A stretch of DNA of 64,000 bases from Undaria pinnatifida (GCA_012845835.1 JABAKD010000012.1:13803195-13867194), one strand, 5' to 3'; positions 40,101 through 51,863 are shown, numbered from the stretch's first letter. Numbers and translations: made by a program. The notes: a model not told the origin generated them from the letters alone.

Positions 40101-40316
40101 GGCTACCGTTTATAACATGATTTGAGGAGCTCTATTTACCTCACCGAAAAGCCTATTCTGGTTAAACCGAAACTGAAACCCGGTGGCCTAGATATGAAAA
40201 AATAAACACATTTGCAACACAAGAATGGCATTTCTCGACCATTTTGGGTTGAGGAGTGAGTTCATTCTTGGCAAGAAAATCGCTACCTCTATCGTCGAAC
40301 TTCTCGTGAATTTAAC

Positions 40317-40549
40317 CAGGTCGTTTCGCGGGTCATGACCCAACCCGCGGGTCGGTTTACAAGGGTTTCAAAACCTCGCGAGGCTCGAGTCGGGTGGAGT
40401 CATGATGCGCTTAAAATCACGCAAGTGTTGTTGGGCCGGGTCAGGAGGTTTCAAATTCTAACGGGTCGGGTCGGTTCAGATTGGCTCGGTTCACCCTGAT
40501 CCGGCCCGACCCGACCCGCGAGAAGTGGCCCAACCCGCGAACAGCCTTG
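40317..40549. mobile_element. hAT-like MITE H2 with 8-bp target duplication (unit A)
   Basis: Flanked by perfect octamers AATTTAAC (40309-40316 and 40550-40557). Ends CAGGTCGTTTCGCGGGTC and, inverted, CAAGGCTGTTCGCGGGTTG. Internal GGGTC/GACCC motifs and TTTCAAA.CTCGCG are as in H1. 233 bp with no coding capacity. An 8-bp duplication and CAGG ends fit hAT. Confidence 0.8.
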
Positions 40550-40699
40550 AATTTAACAATGTAACCCTTTCATCGCTGCAAACGTCATCCTACACTAATT
40601 GCAAGTATTTTGTCTTAGGAAACATGGGTGCGGTTCTGATGGAATTGACCGTTTCGACTTGACTCTAGTGTATTAACCGAAAACGATAAAATTGCGATA

Positions 40700-40727
40700 T
40701 TACCAACCGCCTAGGAAGAGCGCGCAG

Positions 40728-40760
<33 letters not shown>

Positions 40761-40873
40761 CACTTCTACTACAACTATTACTACTACTACTACTGCTGCT
40801 ACTACTGCTAATACTACTACTACAACTACCACTACTACTACTACTACTACTGCTACTACTACTGCTACTACTA

Positions 40874-40953
<80 letters not shown>

Positions 40954-41265
40954 GCTATTACTACTACTACTACTACTGCTGCTACTACTACTACTACTAC
41001 TACTACTGCTACTACTACTACTACTGCTAATAAATACTACTGCTATTACTACTACCACTAGTACTACTACTACCACTACTACTACGACTACTACTAACAC
41101 TACTACTGTAGTATCAGCATGGTGCGCGCGCGTGTCGTATGCTCTTTAGCGTTTGTGTTTCGGACACACGCCAACCCCCAGCAGCCCGGGCTGCCAAGAG
41201 TGACCAAATCTGTGACCGTAACTTTTTTCTCACACATTTATTTTCCCCCCGAAGTCCCAAAAGAA
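40700..41265 (+). repeat. Dispersed repeat R3, copy 3 (split by TAC array)
   Basis: Left part 40700-40723 and right part 41109-41265 (GCATGGTGCGCGCGCGTGTC, CCCAGCAGCCCGGGCTG, GAAGTCCCAAAAG). Confidence 0.6.
40724..41108. repeat. 380-bp (TAC)n microsatellite inside R3
   Basis: Long imperfect TAC array with occasional TGC, TAA, CAC and TTC triplets, inserted between CGCGCAGCAC and GTATCAGCATGG of the R3 repeat; the array is absent from unit B at 46360. Confidence 0.97.
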
Positions 41266-42297
41266 ATAACAAAGCCGGTTTTAAAAAGGGGGGGGGGGGG
41301 GGTCAGTCTACTACCGTACTGTGAACCGGCACATAAATTGGAAACCCGCGTTGACACACGCCGCGGTAAAGGTGAGACCCTTTTTTTTCTGAGGCTGCTG
41401 CTCGTATGAAAAGCTCTATGTCCCCCACCCAAAAAAGTGATATTGAAAAAAAAGTGAAACACCAAGGCCACGGTAGAGGGGTCGACCACTTTTTCTGTTG
41501 GCAGCGGCTCGGTGCCACTCGCGCTCCTACAAGCTTTCGAGCGGTTTCAACTCAACTCGCGATATGGAATCCGCGGTGGAACGGCAAGCTGCGCTGCGTC
41601 TTAAGCATGGCCTGACGTGCCTTTTGTCCGCGTGGCACAGAGTCGCGCTCGTGCGAGTGGGTGAGAATCCGGTAGTGAGAGTGAGCGTTAGCCATGGTCC
41701 AAAATGACACATTGCTAAACAGAATGGCATTTCGACGATTTCGGGTCAAGGTGCTCCGTCATTTAAAAAAAACTGTACGGTAGCCAACAAATGCTATTGA
41801 TACCTACCAGGTACCAGGTATATCGTAGCGCCCTAGAGGAAGCAGGACTACGATAGGTTGTTGGTAACCCGAGTGTCACAATGCGTCACTGCATACATGG
41901 TTCCACACATGTTTTTTTTTTGGCAGCCCGCGTTCGTTGGGGGGGGGGTTCAACAGGGCGTTTTTCGGTCTAATACCGTACTGAGAACGGACAGAATGTG
42001 GCAACGCGAATTTAGTTAGTCTGTGTGAGGCGGTTCCAGCTGCTTAGGAACGAGGGAGGAGCAGAGGCAAAAGGCTGCCATCGGCCAAAGCTACGATAGG
42101 GGGGAGTTACGTTTGGGGCGTTTTTTTTCGGTGGCTCGGGGTCACGCGCGAGTGACCCCCCTGTTCCTTTGCTGCCTTAAAGCTTTCGCGCAGTGTCTTG
42201 CTATATGAATCCGCAAGGGAATGGTTTGCTACGCTTTTGCGCTAAGAGAATGGCCGATTGATAGAGACTTTTGTCGGTGAGATACAGAGTCACTCGT

Positions 42298-42400
42298 GCG
42301 AGTATTGTAGTATTGTAGTATTATAGTATTATAGTATTATAGTATTATAGTATTATAGTATTACAGTATTACAGTATGATAGTATTAATGGTTCAAACAT
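42298..42400. repeat. TAGTATTA minisatellite
   Basis: About nine units of TATAGTATTA with G/C variants, in unit A only. Confidence 0.9.
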
Positions 42401-42833
42401 AGTGTGGTGAAAAAAGGGGATATCATAACCGAATAATACCGTAGGCTTGGTCCATCCGCGTTATCAGGGACATGCCGCGTTGCAGGATCTAAAATGGACA
42501 CATGCTGCGATAGTGATGGCGCTGTTTGGACACCATGTCATCACTGACGGGGCTGCTCGCTACCAGGTACTAGCAACCGACTACCCAATATCTTCGGAAA
42601 GCCATGGTTGTTTTTCGTAATGTTCTATCACTCTACATGCCTAGACCAAAAGGTTTTTTCAAACGGTGGCTGCACTTTGTTTTTTTGTCATGGTGTAGAG
42701 CGCAGTCATGGTGTAGAGCGCAGTCATGGTGTACAGCTCTCCAAGTGGAAGGCCTCAGAATAGTGAGGGGTGCACGCCTGAATGGTATTAACAGCATGCG
42801 TCAACTGTCCTTTCAGACAGCGACGATGAGGAT

Positions 42834-43032
42834 GGTGGTGATGCTGATGGTGATGCTGATGGTGATGGTGATTGTGATGGTGATGGTGATGTTGATGTTG
42901 ATGGTGGTGGTGATGGTGATGGTGATTGTGATGGTGATGGTGATGGTGATGGCGATGGCGATGGTGATGGTGATGGTGATGACGATGGTGGTGGGTGATA
43001 GGTGATGGTGACGGTGATGGTGATGGTGATAA
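42834..43032. repeat. (GATGGT)n microsatellite, unit A
   Basis: Long GATGGT/GATGCT/GATGTT array; Met-Val or His-rich frames across it are artefacts. Confidence 0.95.
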
Positions 43033-43579
43033 TAAAGCCTCCTTGTTTGATCCAGAGTATTTTGTCGACGGAGGTACGCGATAAACTTTTGTCAATCCTA
43101 ACACCTCCTACGCGTATGAAGTGCAGGTTCCGTCCACATTCGCTGTCTTGCTAACATACAGTAGATACTCGCGTTCCAGAACACCTATTCGGTACATTCT
43201 CGCATGAGGAACTCTTTGGTGGGGTTCTGTTCCAGCTGTGCACTCCCTCCCCAATGTCTGCTGGGCTTGGCGTCGGTTGGCAACGATACTGTAAAACACA
43301 CTTCTCATTGCTTGAGTTAGACCACCAGGGTGTCGTGTTTTTTCTTTATGTTTTAGCTTTGACTGAGATGGTGATCGAGTTAGACCATATTATGCGTAAT
43401 GAAGAAGCTTAACTCCGCGTAAGGGGGGTGATACCACGCAGTGTGCATATGGTGAAGCACCCACGAGAGAGTGACATAGCATCCGCATTGCTGTCGCTGG
43501 AAGGAACCACATCAGAACACATACAAATTAATTCGAAGCTATCATCCGCAAGAAAGTACGCACCAGAGGCGGAAGTCCG

Positions 43580-43772
43580 CCTCGCAAGTGACTCTTAGCA
43601 GGACGCAGCTTACTCTTCGTGCGACTCGCCGAACACCTCACGGCGCTTCGCGCTTGGTGCACGCGATGTTTGCCTGGTCGATGAAAAGCCGACGTGCTCC
43701 GTCCCGGCATAGCTGGGATGCGAGGGTCTATGATCATACGGCTACCGCCATGCACAAAACTGAGTACACCCC
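43580..43772 (+). mobile_element. LINE-related short element S2 (unit A)
   Basis: GAACACCTCACGGCGCTTCG, CTTGGTGCACGCGATG, CTGGTCGATGAAAAGCCGAC, GTGCTCCGTCCCGGCATAGC, then ATACGGCTACCGCCATGCAC and GAGTACACCCCCCC. The last 80 or so bases are homologous to the 3' end of LINE L1. A partial second unit (GATCGGTGAAAACC.., GTCTCAGCGTTGTAGGG) follows at 43785-43850. Confidence 0.75.
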
Positions 43773-44463
43773 CCCAGTGCCTGCCTGATCGGTGAAAACC
43801 CCACCGGCTCGGTCTCAGCGTTGTAGGGATGTGATTGTCTATGGGCTATTGTTTCCTAACTGTGTGGCTTTCGAAAAAATGGTTAAGCAGCCACGAATGA
43901 TAGCCGCCTACCAGAGCATGAAGCAATAATCCAAACCACCGATGGTATGTGTCAGATCATGGAACAATGACTATAATTATCCCGCGTCCAAACAAGCGGT
44001 GGATTAGGTTGCTTGCGATTTCCGACGCGGCATAATCGTCTTCATCACCCCCTCCCCCCGCCCCCCCACGCTCCCCCCGAAAACTACCGTTCCTATGCAA
44101 CCTACTTGATCCTAGCCTACCTCGACAAACAGTACGACGCCTGACAGGACAGCCAAACAAAAGACACCTCGGCCTCAGATATCTCTCCATCCTCCACCTC
44201 CGGAGGAGAAGGTAGTGCAATGGGGACCAACTTTGTTCCGGGAGCTCAAAAACTGCCAATGTAGCTTGGAAACGTGGGCAGATTTTGAGCTTCCAGGACC
44301 AGGTTCATCCTCGTTGCACCACCGTTTCCTCTGGGTGCGAAGACGGACAGATATTGGAATCCTACGTGTCTTCGATGTGGCTGTCTTGTCGAGCCTCGTC
44401 TTCTTTATCGAGGCAATCTAGAACGTCGTTTGTTTGCGTAGAAGCGCCAGTTTGGGAGTTGCT

Positions 44464-44535
44464 TGAGTGGGGTTGGGTTGGGTTGGGTTAGGTTGGGTTG
44501 GGTCAGGTTGGGCTGGGTTGGGTTGGGTTGGGTCC
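44464..44535. repeat. (GGGTT)n array, unit A
   Basis: About 14 pentamers with GGGCT, GGGTC and AGGTT variants. Not TTAGGG or TTTAGGG, so not a canonical telomere repeat. A (TTTGG)n run follows at 44687-44708. Confidence 0.9.
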
Positions 44536-45951
44536 TGTGCGGTTCGGTGCGGTTCGATCAATGGGATACGGGAGGGGAGGGGAGGGGAATGGTACGCAGC
44601 GAACAGAAGCCCTGCGCGATCAGGGAGAACGAGCTGAAGTCGGTCCGGGACGTGGAGAAGACGTCCTGAAAGTCGAAAATAGTGTTTGGTTTGGTTTGGT
44701 TTGGTTTGCGAGCAGAGAATGTCACCCTATTCGACCAATCACCGATAGTGACCATCTAGAACCATGAAGGTCGAACGTGACGTCGCGACGATGATGATAA
44801 TGGCAACATCGGCCAGATCACCGTCGACATCACCTGGATCTTATATACGTCTTTGTGATATGCTGTGAAGGATGTATGTTCGTAATACTGATCTAACGCA
44901 GCAAAAACGCGCAAGATCGTTCAGATCGTCCGGATCGTTCAGATCATCCCGCTTTCACCCGGCATCATGATATATCTATAGTCCATGCAGATCGTGTTGA
45001 CCAGGGATACATCTGCCCTGGAAGGCATACATCGGGCAGATCACGGTCTAGATAATCTAGGTCCTATATACATCGTTATGATTTGTTGTGCAGGATCTGT
45101 GTGGTACAGATTCAACCCAGGAAACGTGTGCTAGATCATTTAAATCATACGGTTCTCACCCGGCAACTGATCTATAGGCCGCGCAGATCATACTGACCAG
45201 GGATATATCTGCCCTGGAAGGCATACATCATCTACAGATAATATATAGATATCTGATCGGTCTGAGGTGTCCATCAAATAGGTGCAACGGTAGACAGTCT
45301 CCCAGAGGCGTAAGAAGCTCGTTCAGTGGTCGGCATAACGGTAGACGGTCCCAGAGGCGTAGGAATTAATATCGAAATGCGTCGACCGCACGCCCATGAC
45401 CGACTATCAGTTTTTGATGACCGGTCGGTGTTACAATTTTTGTTTCCAGCCACCTTTCTCGGTTGATCTCGACCGGGTGTAACGGCCGAGGCAAGGCAGC
45501 CAGTCAGCGGTCGCGTACGTGTAACAGCCGAGGTACTAAGCCAGCTGATCAGCGATAGCGTATAACGTCCGACGTGCCCAACGTTGTGGGTACTTTGCTA
45601 CAGCAGCAGCCAGTAGCCCACCAAGTCGCTGCACATTTTCAGATACTTCGATCGAGTGTAGCAGCTGAGGTGTTACGGCAACCAACTAGAGATCGCGTAT
45701 AATGACCAAGGTGAAAAGGCAGCCAATCAGCGATCGCATGCTACCGTCGAGGTGCCAAGACAGCCAATCAGCGATCTCGTGTGAATGCCCAGGTGCTAAG
45801 GTAGCCAACCAATGAATAGGGAGCAGGGACTGACAGGAGCGAGCACTAGCGAGGGAGAGCGTGAGAGAGTTGTTTATCTGGTAGAATAACTAGTTATTCT
45901 AGCTGAAAGGAAGGTGGGTCGAGCGCGATCCCTCTCTGTCGTGAACTTAAC

Positions 45952-46169
45952 CAGGGCTTTTCAAGGATCAGGACCCAACCCCGGGTCAGGTGAGGAGGGT
46001 TTCAAAACCTCGCGAGGCGCGAGTCGGGTAGGGTCAGCAGGTGCTTGAAATCACACACATCTTGTCGAGTCGGGTCAGGAGGTTCTCAAAATCCACCGGG
46101 TCGGGTCGGTTCACCCTGATCCGGCCCGACCCGACCCGCGAGAAGTAGCCCAACCCGCGAGCAGCCCTG
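45952..46169. mobile_element. hAT-like MITE H2 (unit B)
   Basis: Same insertion carried by the duplication: flanks AACTTAAC and AATTTAAC, ends CAGGGCTTTTC and inverted CAGGGCTGCTC. Confidence 0.8.
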
Positions 46170-46334
46170 AATTTAACATTTTAACCCTTTCACCGCTGCA
46201 AACGTTATCCTACACTCATTACAAGTATTTTTTTCCTCGGAAACACGGGCGCGATTCTAACGGAGTTAACCGTTTTGACTTGATTGTTTTATACCACGGT
46301 ATCGACGAAAAACAGTAAGAAGGGCGATATTATC

Positions 46335-46520
46335 AACCGTCCAGAAAGAGCGCGGAGCCATACGAGTGTCGGCATGCCGCGTGCGCGTGTCGTATACTGT
46401 TAGCGTTGTGTTTCGGGCACAGAGTCATCCCCCGGCAGCCCAGGCTGCTAAGAGGGACCGATGCTGTGACCGTAAATTTTTTCCGACACATATATTTCCA
46501 CCCTGAGTCCCAAAAGGGCT
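46335..46520 (+). repeat. Dispersed repeat R3, copy 4
   Basis: Unit B equivalent: AGAAAGAGCGCGGAGC, GCATGCCGCGTGCGCGTGTC, CGGCAGCCCAGGCTG, GAGTCCCAAAAGGG. Confidence 0.6.
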
Positions 46521-46942
46521 ATTAAAGCCGGTTTTAATAGGGGCTCTTTTTGTCTAAATACCGTACTGCGAACGGAAATATCAAACGGTGACCCGCCTTG
46601 ATACACGCCACGGCAGAGGCGAGACCGCCTTTTTTTCTGAGGCTGCTGCGCACATGAGAAGCTCTATGCCCCAACCCAAAAACTGATTTTGAGGGAAAAT
46701 GAAGGTACAGCCACATGAACATAATCCATGACCTACTTATAGGTACAACAAGTATGTATACAAGTTCTCTCCCTTCGGAAGTGAAAATGCATCAAAGGAG
46801 GCAGAAATGCTACGAAGGCAGAATAAAAAGTGAGCGTAAAACCCAAGAACTACTAAACATAAACAATAGCAGGTAGCAGGGAACGGCAAGGTAGGAAATA
46901 TAGGAGAGGCGAGCAGACCAACAGAGGGTGACGCAAGAAATA

Positions 46943-46963
46943 TATATATATATATATATATAT
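46943..46963. repeat. (TA)n microsatellite
   Basis: About ten TA dinucleotides. Confidence 0.9.
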
Positions 46964-46994
46964 TGCAACGCAAGAATGACATTCCGACGACTTT

Positions 46995-47085
46995 GGGTTA
47001 ATTCCTTTAGAGCCCCCAAATCCCTCACTATACTAAATTGAGTAGAGTAGTAAAAAAGGGTTTCCAGTCGTACAGGCGTTAAGGA
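46995..47085 (-). mobile_element. TTAA-flanked MITE, diverged copy
   Basis: GGTTAATTCCTTTAGAGCCC at the left, AAAAAGGGTTTCCAG and GGCGTTAAGG at the right: the family of 23549-23640 with decayed ends. Confidence 0.5.
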
Positions 47086-47639
47086 GCCCCGCCGTCATCC
47101 ATAAATATTCTAGCCAACAGCTTCTTACCCCTATCTTAGCCCTCGGTCGTTGGTTTTTTTTTACAGGGCGTTTTTCTGTCTATTGCCGTACTGCGAACGG
47201 ATGTAACGTGGTAATGCGTGTTGGGTTAGTCTGTGCGTGGCGGTTCCAGCTGAGGGAAAAGGGGAGAGCAGAGACGGCGGCTCCCATCGCGTTATGAGGG
47301 ACATGCCGCGTTGCAGGATCTAAAATGGACACATGCTGCGATAGTGGTGGCGCTGTTTGGACACCATGTCGTCACTGACGGGGCCGCTCGCTACCAGGTA
47401 CTAGCAACCGACAACCCAATATCTTCGGAAAGCCATGGTTGTTTTTCGTAATGTTCTGTCACTCTACATGCCTAGACCAAAAGGTTTTTCAAACGGTGGT
47501 TGCACTTTGTTTTTTTAGTCATGGTGTAGAGCGCAGTCATGGTGTACAGCTCTCTAAGTGGGAGACCTCAGAATAGTGAGGGGTGTACGCCTAAATGGTA
47601 TTAACAGCATGCGCCAACTGTCCTTCCCGACAACAACGA

Positions 47640-47768
47640 TGAGGATGGTGGTGATGCTGATGGTGATGCTGATGGTGATGGTGATTGTGATGGTGATGGT
47701 GATGGTGATGGCGATAGGTGATGATGATGGTGATGGTGATGGTAATGGTGATATTGACGATGATAATA
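47640..47768. repeat. (GATGGT)n microsatellite, unit B
   Basis: Shorter counterpart of the array in unit A. Confidence 0.95.
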
Positions 47769-48321
47769 AGGCATCCTCGTTTGGTCCAGGGCATTTTGTC
47801 GACGGAGGTACGCGACAAACTTCGTCAATCCTAACACTTCCTACCGGCAGGGAGGGCAGGCTCCGTCCACCTTCATTGTCTTGCTAACGCGCAGTAGGTA
47901 CACGCATTCCAGAACACTTGTTCGGGACATTTTTGCACGATGAACTCATTGATGGAGGTCTGTTCCAGCTTTGCACCATTCCCCCCCTCAATGTCTGCTG
48001 GGGTTGGAGTCGGTTGGCAACGATGCCGTAAAACACGCCTCTCATTGCGTGAGCTAGACCACCAGGTATCATATTTCATTTCGCTTTACGTTATGGCTTC
48101 AACTGAGATCGTGGTCGAGATATAGCATATTGTGCGTGGTGGAGAACCTTAACTCCGTGTAAGGGCGATGGAATCACGTAGTGTGCATATGGTAAGGCAC
48201 GCACGAGGCAGTTACATAGCACCCGCATTGCTGTTGCTGAAAGGTACCATACCAGAACACATACAAATTAATTCGAATCTATCGTTCGTACGCAATAAAT
48301 TACGCACATGACGCGGAAGCC

Positions 48322-48517
48322 CTCCTCGCAGGTGACTCTAAGCAGGACACAGCTCACCCTTCATGCGACTCGCCGAGCACCTCACGGCGCTTCGCGCTTG
48401 GTGCATGCGATGATTGCCTGGTCGGTGAAAAGCCGACGTGCTCCGTCCCGGCATAGCTGGGATGCGAGGATCTATGGTCATACGGCTACCGCCATGCACA
48501 AACTGAGTACACCCCCC
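48322..48517 (+). mobile_element. LINE-related short element S2 (unit B)
   Basis: Duplicate of 43580-43772, likewise ending GAGTACACCCCCCC and followed by a partial unit at 48525-48580. Confidence 0.75.
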
Positions 48518-49032
48518 CAGTGCCTGCCTGATCGGTGAAAATCCGACCGGTTCCGTCTCGACGTTGTAGGGATGTGATTGCCTATGGTCTCTTGTTTCCT
48601 AACTGCGTGACTCTCGAAGCAGTGATAAGGCAGCCACGAATGATAGCCGCCTACCAGAGCATGAAGCAATAATCCACACCACCGATGGTATTTGTGCCCC
48701 CTGCCAGAGCATGGAACAATGACTATAATTATCCCGCGTCCAAACAAGGGGTGGATTACGTTGCTTTCGATTTTCGACGCGGCATAATCCTCTCCACCCC
48801 CCCCCCGGAAACTGCCCTTCCTATGCAACCTACTTGATCCTAGCCTACCTCGACAAACAGTACGACGCCTGACAGGACAGCCAAACAAAAGACACCTCGG
48901 CCTCTGACATCTCTCCATCCTCCACCTCCGGAGGAGACGGTATTGCAATGCGGACCAACTTTGTTCCGGGAGCTCAAAAACTGCCAATGTAGATTGGAAA
49001 CGTCGGCAGATTTTGAGCTTCCAGGACCAGGT

Positions 49033-49332
49033 TCATCCTCGTTGCACCACCGTTTCCTCTGGGTGCGAAGACGGACATATATCGGAGTCCGACGTGTCTT
49101 CGGTGTGGCTGTCTTGTCGAGCCTCGTCTTCTTTATCGAGGCAATCTAGAACGTCGTTTGTTTTCGTAGAAGCGCCAGTTTGGGAGTTGCTAGAGTGGGG
49201 TGGGGTTGGGTTGGGTTGGGTTGGGTTTGGTTGGGTTGGGCTGGGCTGGGTTGGGTTGGGTCCTGTGCGGTTCGGTGCGGTTCGATCAATGGGATTCGAG
49301 AGGGGAGGAGAGGGGGATGGTACACAACGCAC
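49033..49332 (-). CDS. Possible coding segment in unit B, unidentified
   Basis: The minus-strand frame after the AACCC repeat reads SNSQTGASTKTNDVLDCLDK.. and EDTSDSDICPSSHPEETVVQ, an acidic, Ser-rich and non-repetitive sequence. In unit A (44285-44460) the same segment carries a stop between EDT and DSNICPSS. The adjoining minus frame at 48478-48987 is open for 169 codons but of poor composition. Family unknown; unit B may be the less decayed copy. Confidence 0.3.
   Translation of the reverse strand: MRCVPSPSPPLSNPIDRTAPNRTGPNPTQPSPTQPNPTQPNPTPPHSSNSQTGASTKTNDVLDCLDKEDEARQDSHTEDTSDSDICPSSHPEETVVQRG
49197..49262. repeat. (GGGTT)n array, unit B
   Basis: Counterpart of 44464-44535; the trailing (TTTGG)n run at 49428-49472 is longer than in A. 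Confidence 0.9.
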
Positions 49333-50201
49333 AGAAGCCCTGCGCGATCAGGGAGAACGAGCTGAAGTCGGTCTGGGACGTGGAGAAGACGTCCTGAAAG
49401 TCGAAAATTGTGTTCGGTTTGGTTCGGACTTGTTTGGTTTGGTTTGGTTTGGTTTGGCTTGGTTTGGTTTGCAAGCAGAGAATGTCACCCTATTCGACCA
49501 ATCACCGATAGTGACCATCTAGAACCATGAAGGTCGAACGTGACGTCGCGACGATGATGATAATGGCAACATCGGCCAGATCACCGTCGACATCACCTAG
49601 ATCTTATATCCGTCGTTGTGGTATGCTGTGCGGGATGTTTTTTCGTAATACATATCTAACCCAGCAAAAACGCGCAAGATCGTTCAGATCGTCCGGATCG
49701 TTCAGATCATCCCACTTTCACCCGGCATCATGATATATCTATAGTCCATGCAGATCGTGTTGACCAGGGATACATCTGCCCTGGAAGGCATACAACGGGC
49801 AGATCACGGTCTAGATAATCTAGGTCCTATATACATCGTTATGACATGTTGTGCAGGATCTTTGTGGTACAGATCCAACCCAGGAAACGTGTTCTAATAA
49901 TTGAGAGGTCTGATCATACCGATCATGCGGCAACATAATCTATAGGCAATGCGGATCATATTTACAAGGGATGCGTATCTGCCCTTGAAGGCGCAGATCA
50001 TCTATAGATCGTTCATAGAAATCTGATCGGTCTGACGTGTGCATCAAATAGGTGCAACGATAGACGGTCTCCCAGAGGCGTAGGAAGCTTGCTCATGGTC
50101 GGCGTAACGGTAGACGGTCCCAGAGGCGTAGGGAGCTTATTCGTTGGTCGGCGCAGGGGAGTGCAAGGAGTTGGGGGCACGAGAGTTCGATTGCGCGCCA
50201 G

Positions 50202-51863
50202 GGGGGGGGGAGTACTAATCGTTGCTTGACGTAGTCGTTTGACCATTGACCACGCATCCCTATCGAGACGGAGCACCGTTCCTACTTCTAATAGATACAC
50301 CTCCAACATTTGGGCGCTCATTACGCTTCTTCCATATGCTACATAGAAACGGTTTGCTTATTCTCTCCCCATCCTGTTTCGCCGTCTGTGGCCACCATCT
50401 ACCTCCTAGATAGCGATCGTTTTCTCGCTACTCTCTAGTCTACCAAACTCTTCCACGTCACATACGACTAATTTCTTTATCTCCTCCTCTAACGCATCCC
50501 GTTCCTTCTTGTGTATTTCACATTATCCTACTATGTGAGCCCTGCTCTCTATTGTTGTGCCACACGGGCGCATATTTGTAGCCACATCACCCTCCTCCCG
50601 ACTACTGGTAATCTCCTTCTTCTTTCTGGTATGTCCAGGCCCCCTACACGAAATCGCAGTTTCAGCTTTTTCACGTAGTACAATGGGCCGTGCAGATACG
50701 TTTTCATTTCAATATCTTCCCTCAACCCCCTGTACATCTCTACCGGACAAATGTTTCTCCTGGTTTACTTTATTTTTAGCGCTAACCTTTCCCTCTCTTC
50801 TATTCGTTATTCAACTTCTGTCTTGTACCCGCCAAACTTCTCCTTAGACAGTATCTCTTCTTGGCCTCCCCCTAAATCCTTCCATATTTGCCGAATACTT
50901 TGTCCCATCTTATTCCAGCTCGCATCTTATTCCAGCTCGCCGTTTTGTTATTTTCTCCCATACAGCATTATCAACTATGGCTGGTAACCTCTTTTCTGGC
51001 ATATCCTTTACTTTATACTGCCATTTCAACTTTCTCACGTCTCTATTTGTTTTAAGTGGGTACAATCCTAGTTCTTCTCTTAATACTGTATTACTCGTCG
51101 TACTTGAGGATCCTAGTATCTTCTTAGTTGCTGTCATCTGCACTGTTTTCAGTTGTTTTATGAATTTCGCATTCCCTTCCCATACTTCTCCTGCATACTC
51201 TAACTTTGATACAATCACATTCATCAGAATACATAGCTTAGTCCTAGTTAGTGTCAAGGTGCGGGTCGGCTAGGATCGCATCCATGTTGCCTACGTGTGA
51301 TTTACCCTTTCCTATTACTTTCGCTAAGTGTGCGTCCCAAAAGCAGTCCTTCGAGATCTCTACGCCAAGGTACGTATACTGGTCTACGATTTGTGGTTCA
51401 TCTTCTCCCCACTTCCATTTGAAAATTACCAGATTCACCTTATCTTCGTTACATACAACCACTGCGCATTTTTTCAATGTTCGCTGTTACTCTCCATTTC
51501 TTAGTGTACTCTAGTGTTTTCTCTATCTGCTTGTACAATCATTTGGGAGTTTCTGATATCCCCACGAAATCATCCGCAAACATCAACCCCATCGCCGTAA
51601 CTCCCCCCATCGTGCCTCCTTGCTTTACCCTGATAAAATATCAACATATTTGGATATTTCTCCATCCAGCATCACAACACTTACTTCTCGCACATTCCGT
51701 CAAAATTTTTTATCGTTCTCCGCACCTTTCCCCCGATCCCAATTTCCCACATATTTATCCGCAACCCATTCCCTCATACTGTGTCATAGGCCTTCTGTAC
51801 ATCTAGGAAGAAACAGTACATCACTAGCCCGGCGTCTTTCCTACCTTGAATTATCTTACCTAT
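50202..51863 (-). mobile_element. LINE L1 relic: non-LTR reverse transcriptase, 5'-truncated, poly(C) tail
   Basis: Minus strand, 51863 down to 50202. The frames, broken by shifts and stops, give in order: KIIQGRKDAGL and FLDVQKAYDTV (RT palm, first catalytic Asp), GLMFADDFVGISETP (FADD catalytic motif), KKWRVTANIEKCAVVV, VDQYTYLGVEISKD, ILMNVIVSKLEYAGEVWEGN, VQMTATKKILG, ELGLYPLKTNRDVRKLKW, then a C-terminal part with MYRGLREDIEMKTYLHGP and VGGLDIPERRRRLP. A short deletion lies between palm motifs. The element ends AGTACT followed by ten C. It begins abruptly within the RT, so it is 5'-truncated, as usual for LINEs. Clade not assigned. Confidence 0.88.

Larger units (their letters stand above)
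40290..45370 (+). repeat. Segmental duplication, unit A
   Basis: Direct partner of 45930-50150. Landmarks in order: hAT-like MITE 40317 (45952 in B), R3 repeat 40700 (46335), GGACATGCCGCGTTGCAGG 42471 (47296), GATGGT array 42834 (47640), S2 element 43580 (48322), GGGTT array 44464 (49197), CAAATAGGTGCAACG 45277 (50044). Unit A is longer because of a 380-bp TAC array and a differing stretch at 41420-41930; B has its own insert at 46690-47140. Confidence 0.9.
45930..50150 (+). repeat. Segmental duplication, unit B
   Basis: Partner of 40290-45370, same orientation, about 0.6 kb after the end of A. The last 2.8 kb (47290-50150) is the most similar part; the first 1.4 kb is more diverged, so similarity is uneven along the unit. 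Confidence 0.9.

Noticed and set aside
40711-41100. Long Ser-rich and Val-rich open frames
   Set aside because: Produced by the TAC microsatellite; no other coding evidence.
42604-43104. Met/Val-rich and His-rich open frames
   Set aside because: Produced by the GATGGT array, which differs in length between the two duplicated units.
44464-44535. Interstitial telomere
   Set aside because: The unit is GGGTT with GGGCT/GGGTC variants, not TTAGGG or TTTAGGG, and the array is part of a segmental duplication. The short CCCTAACCCTAACT at 59616 is also too short to count.
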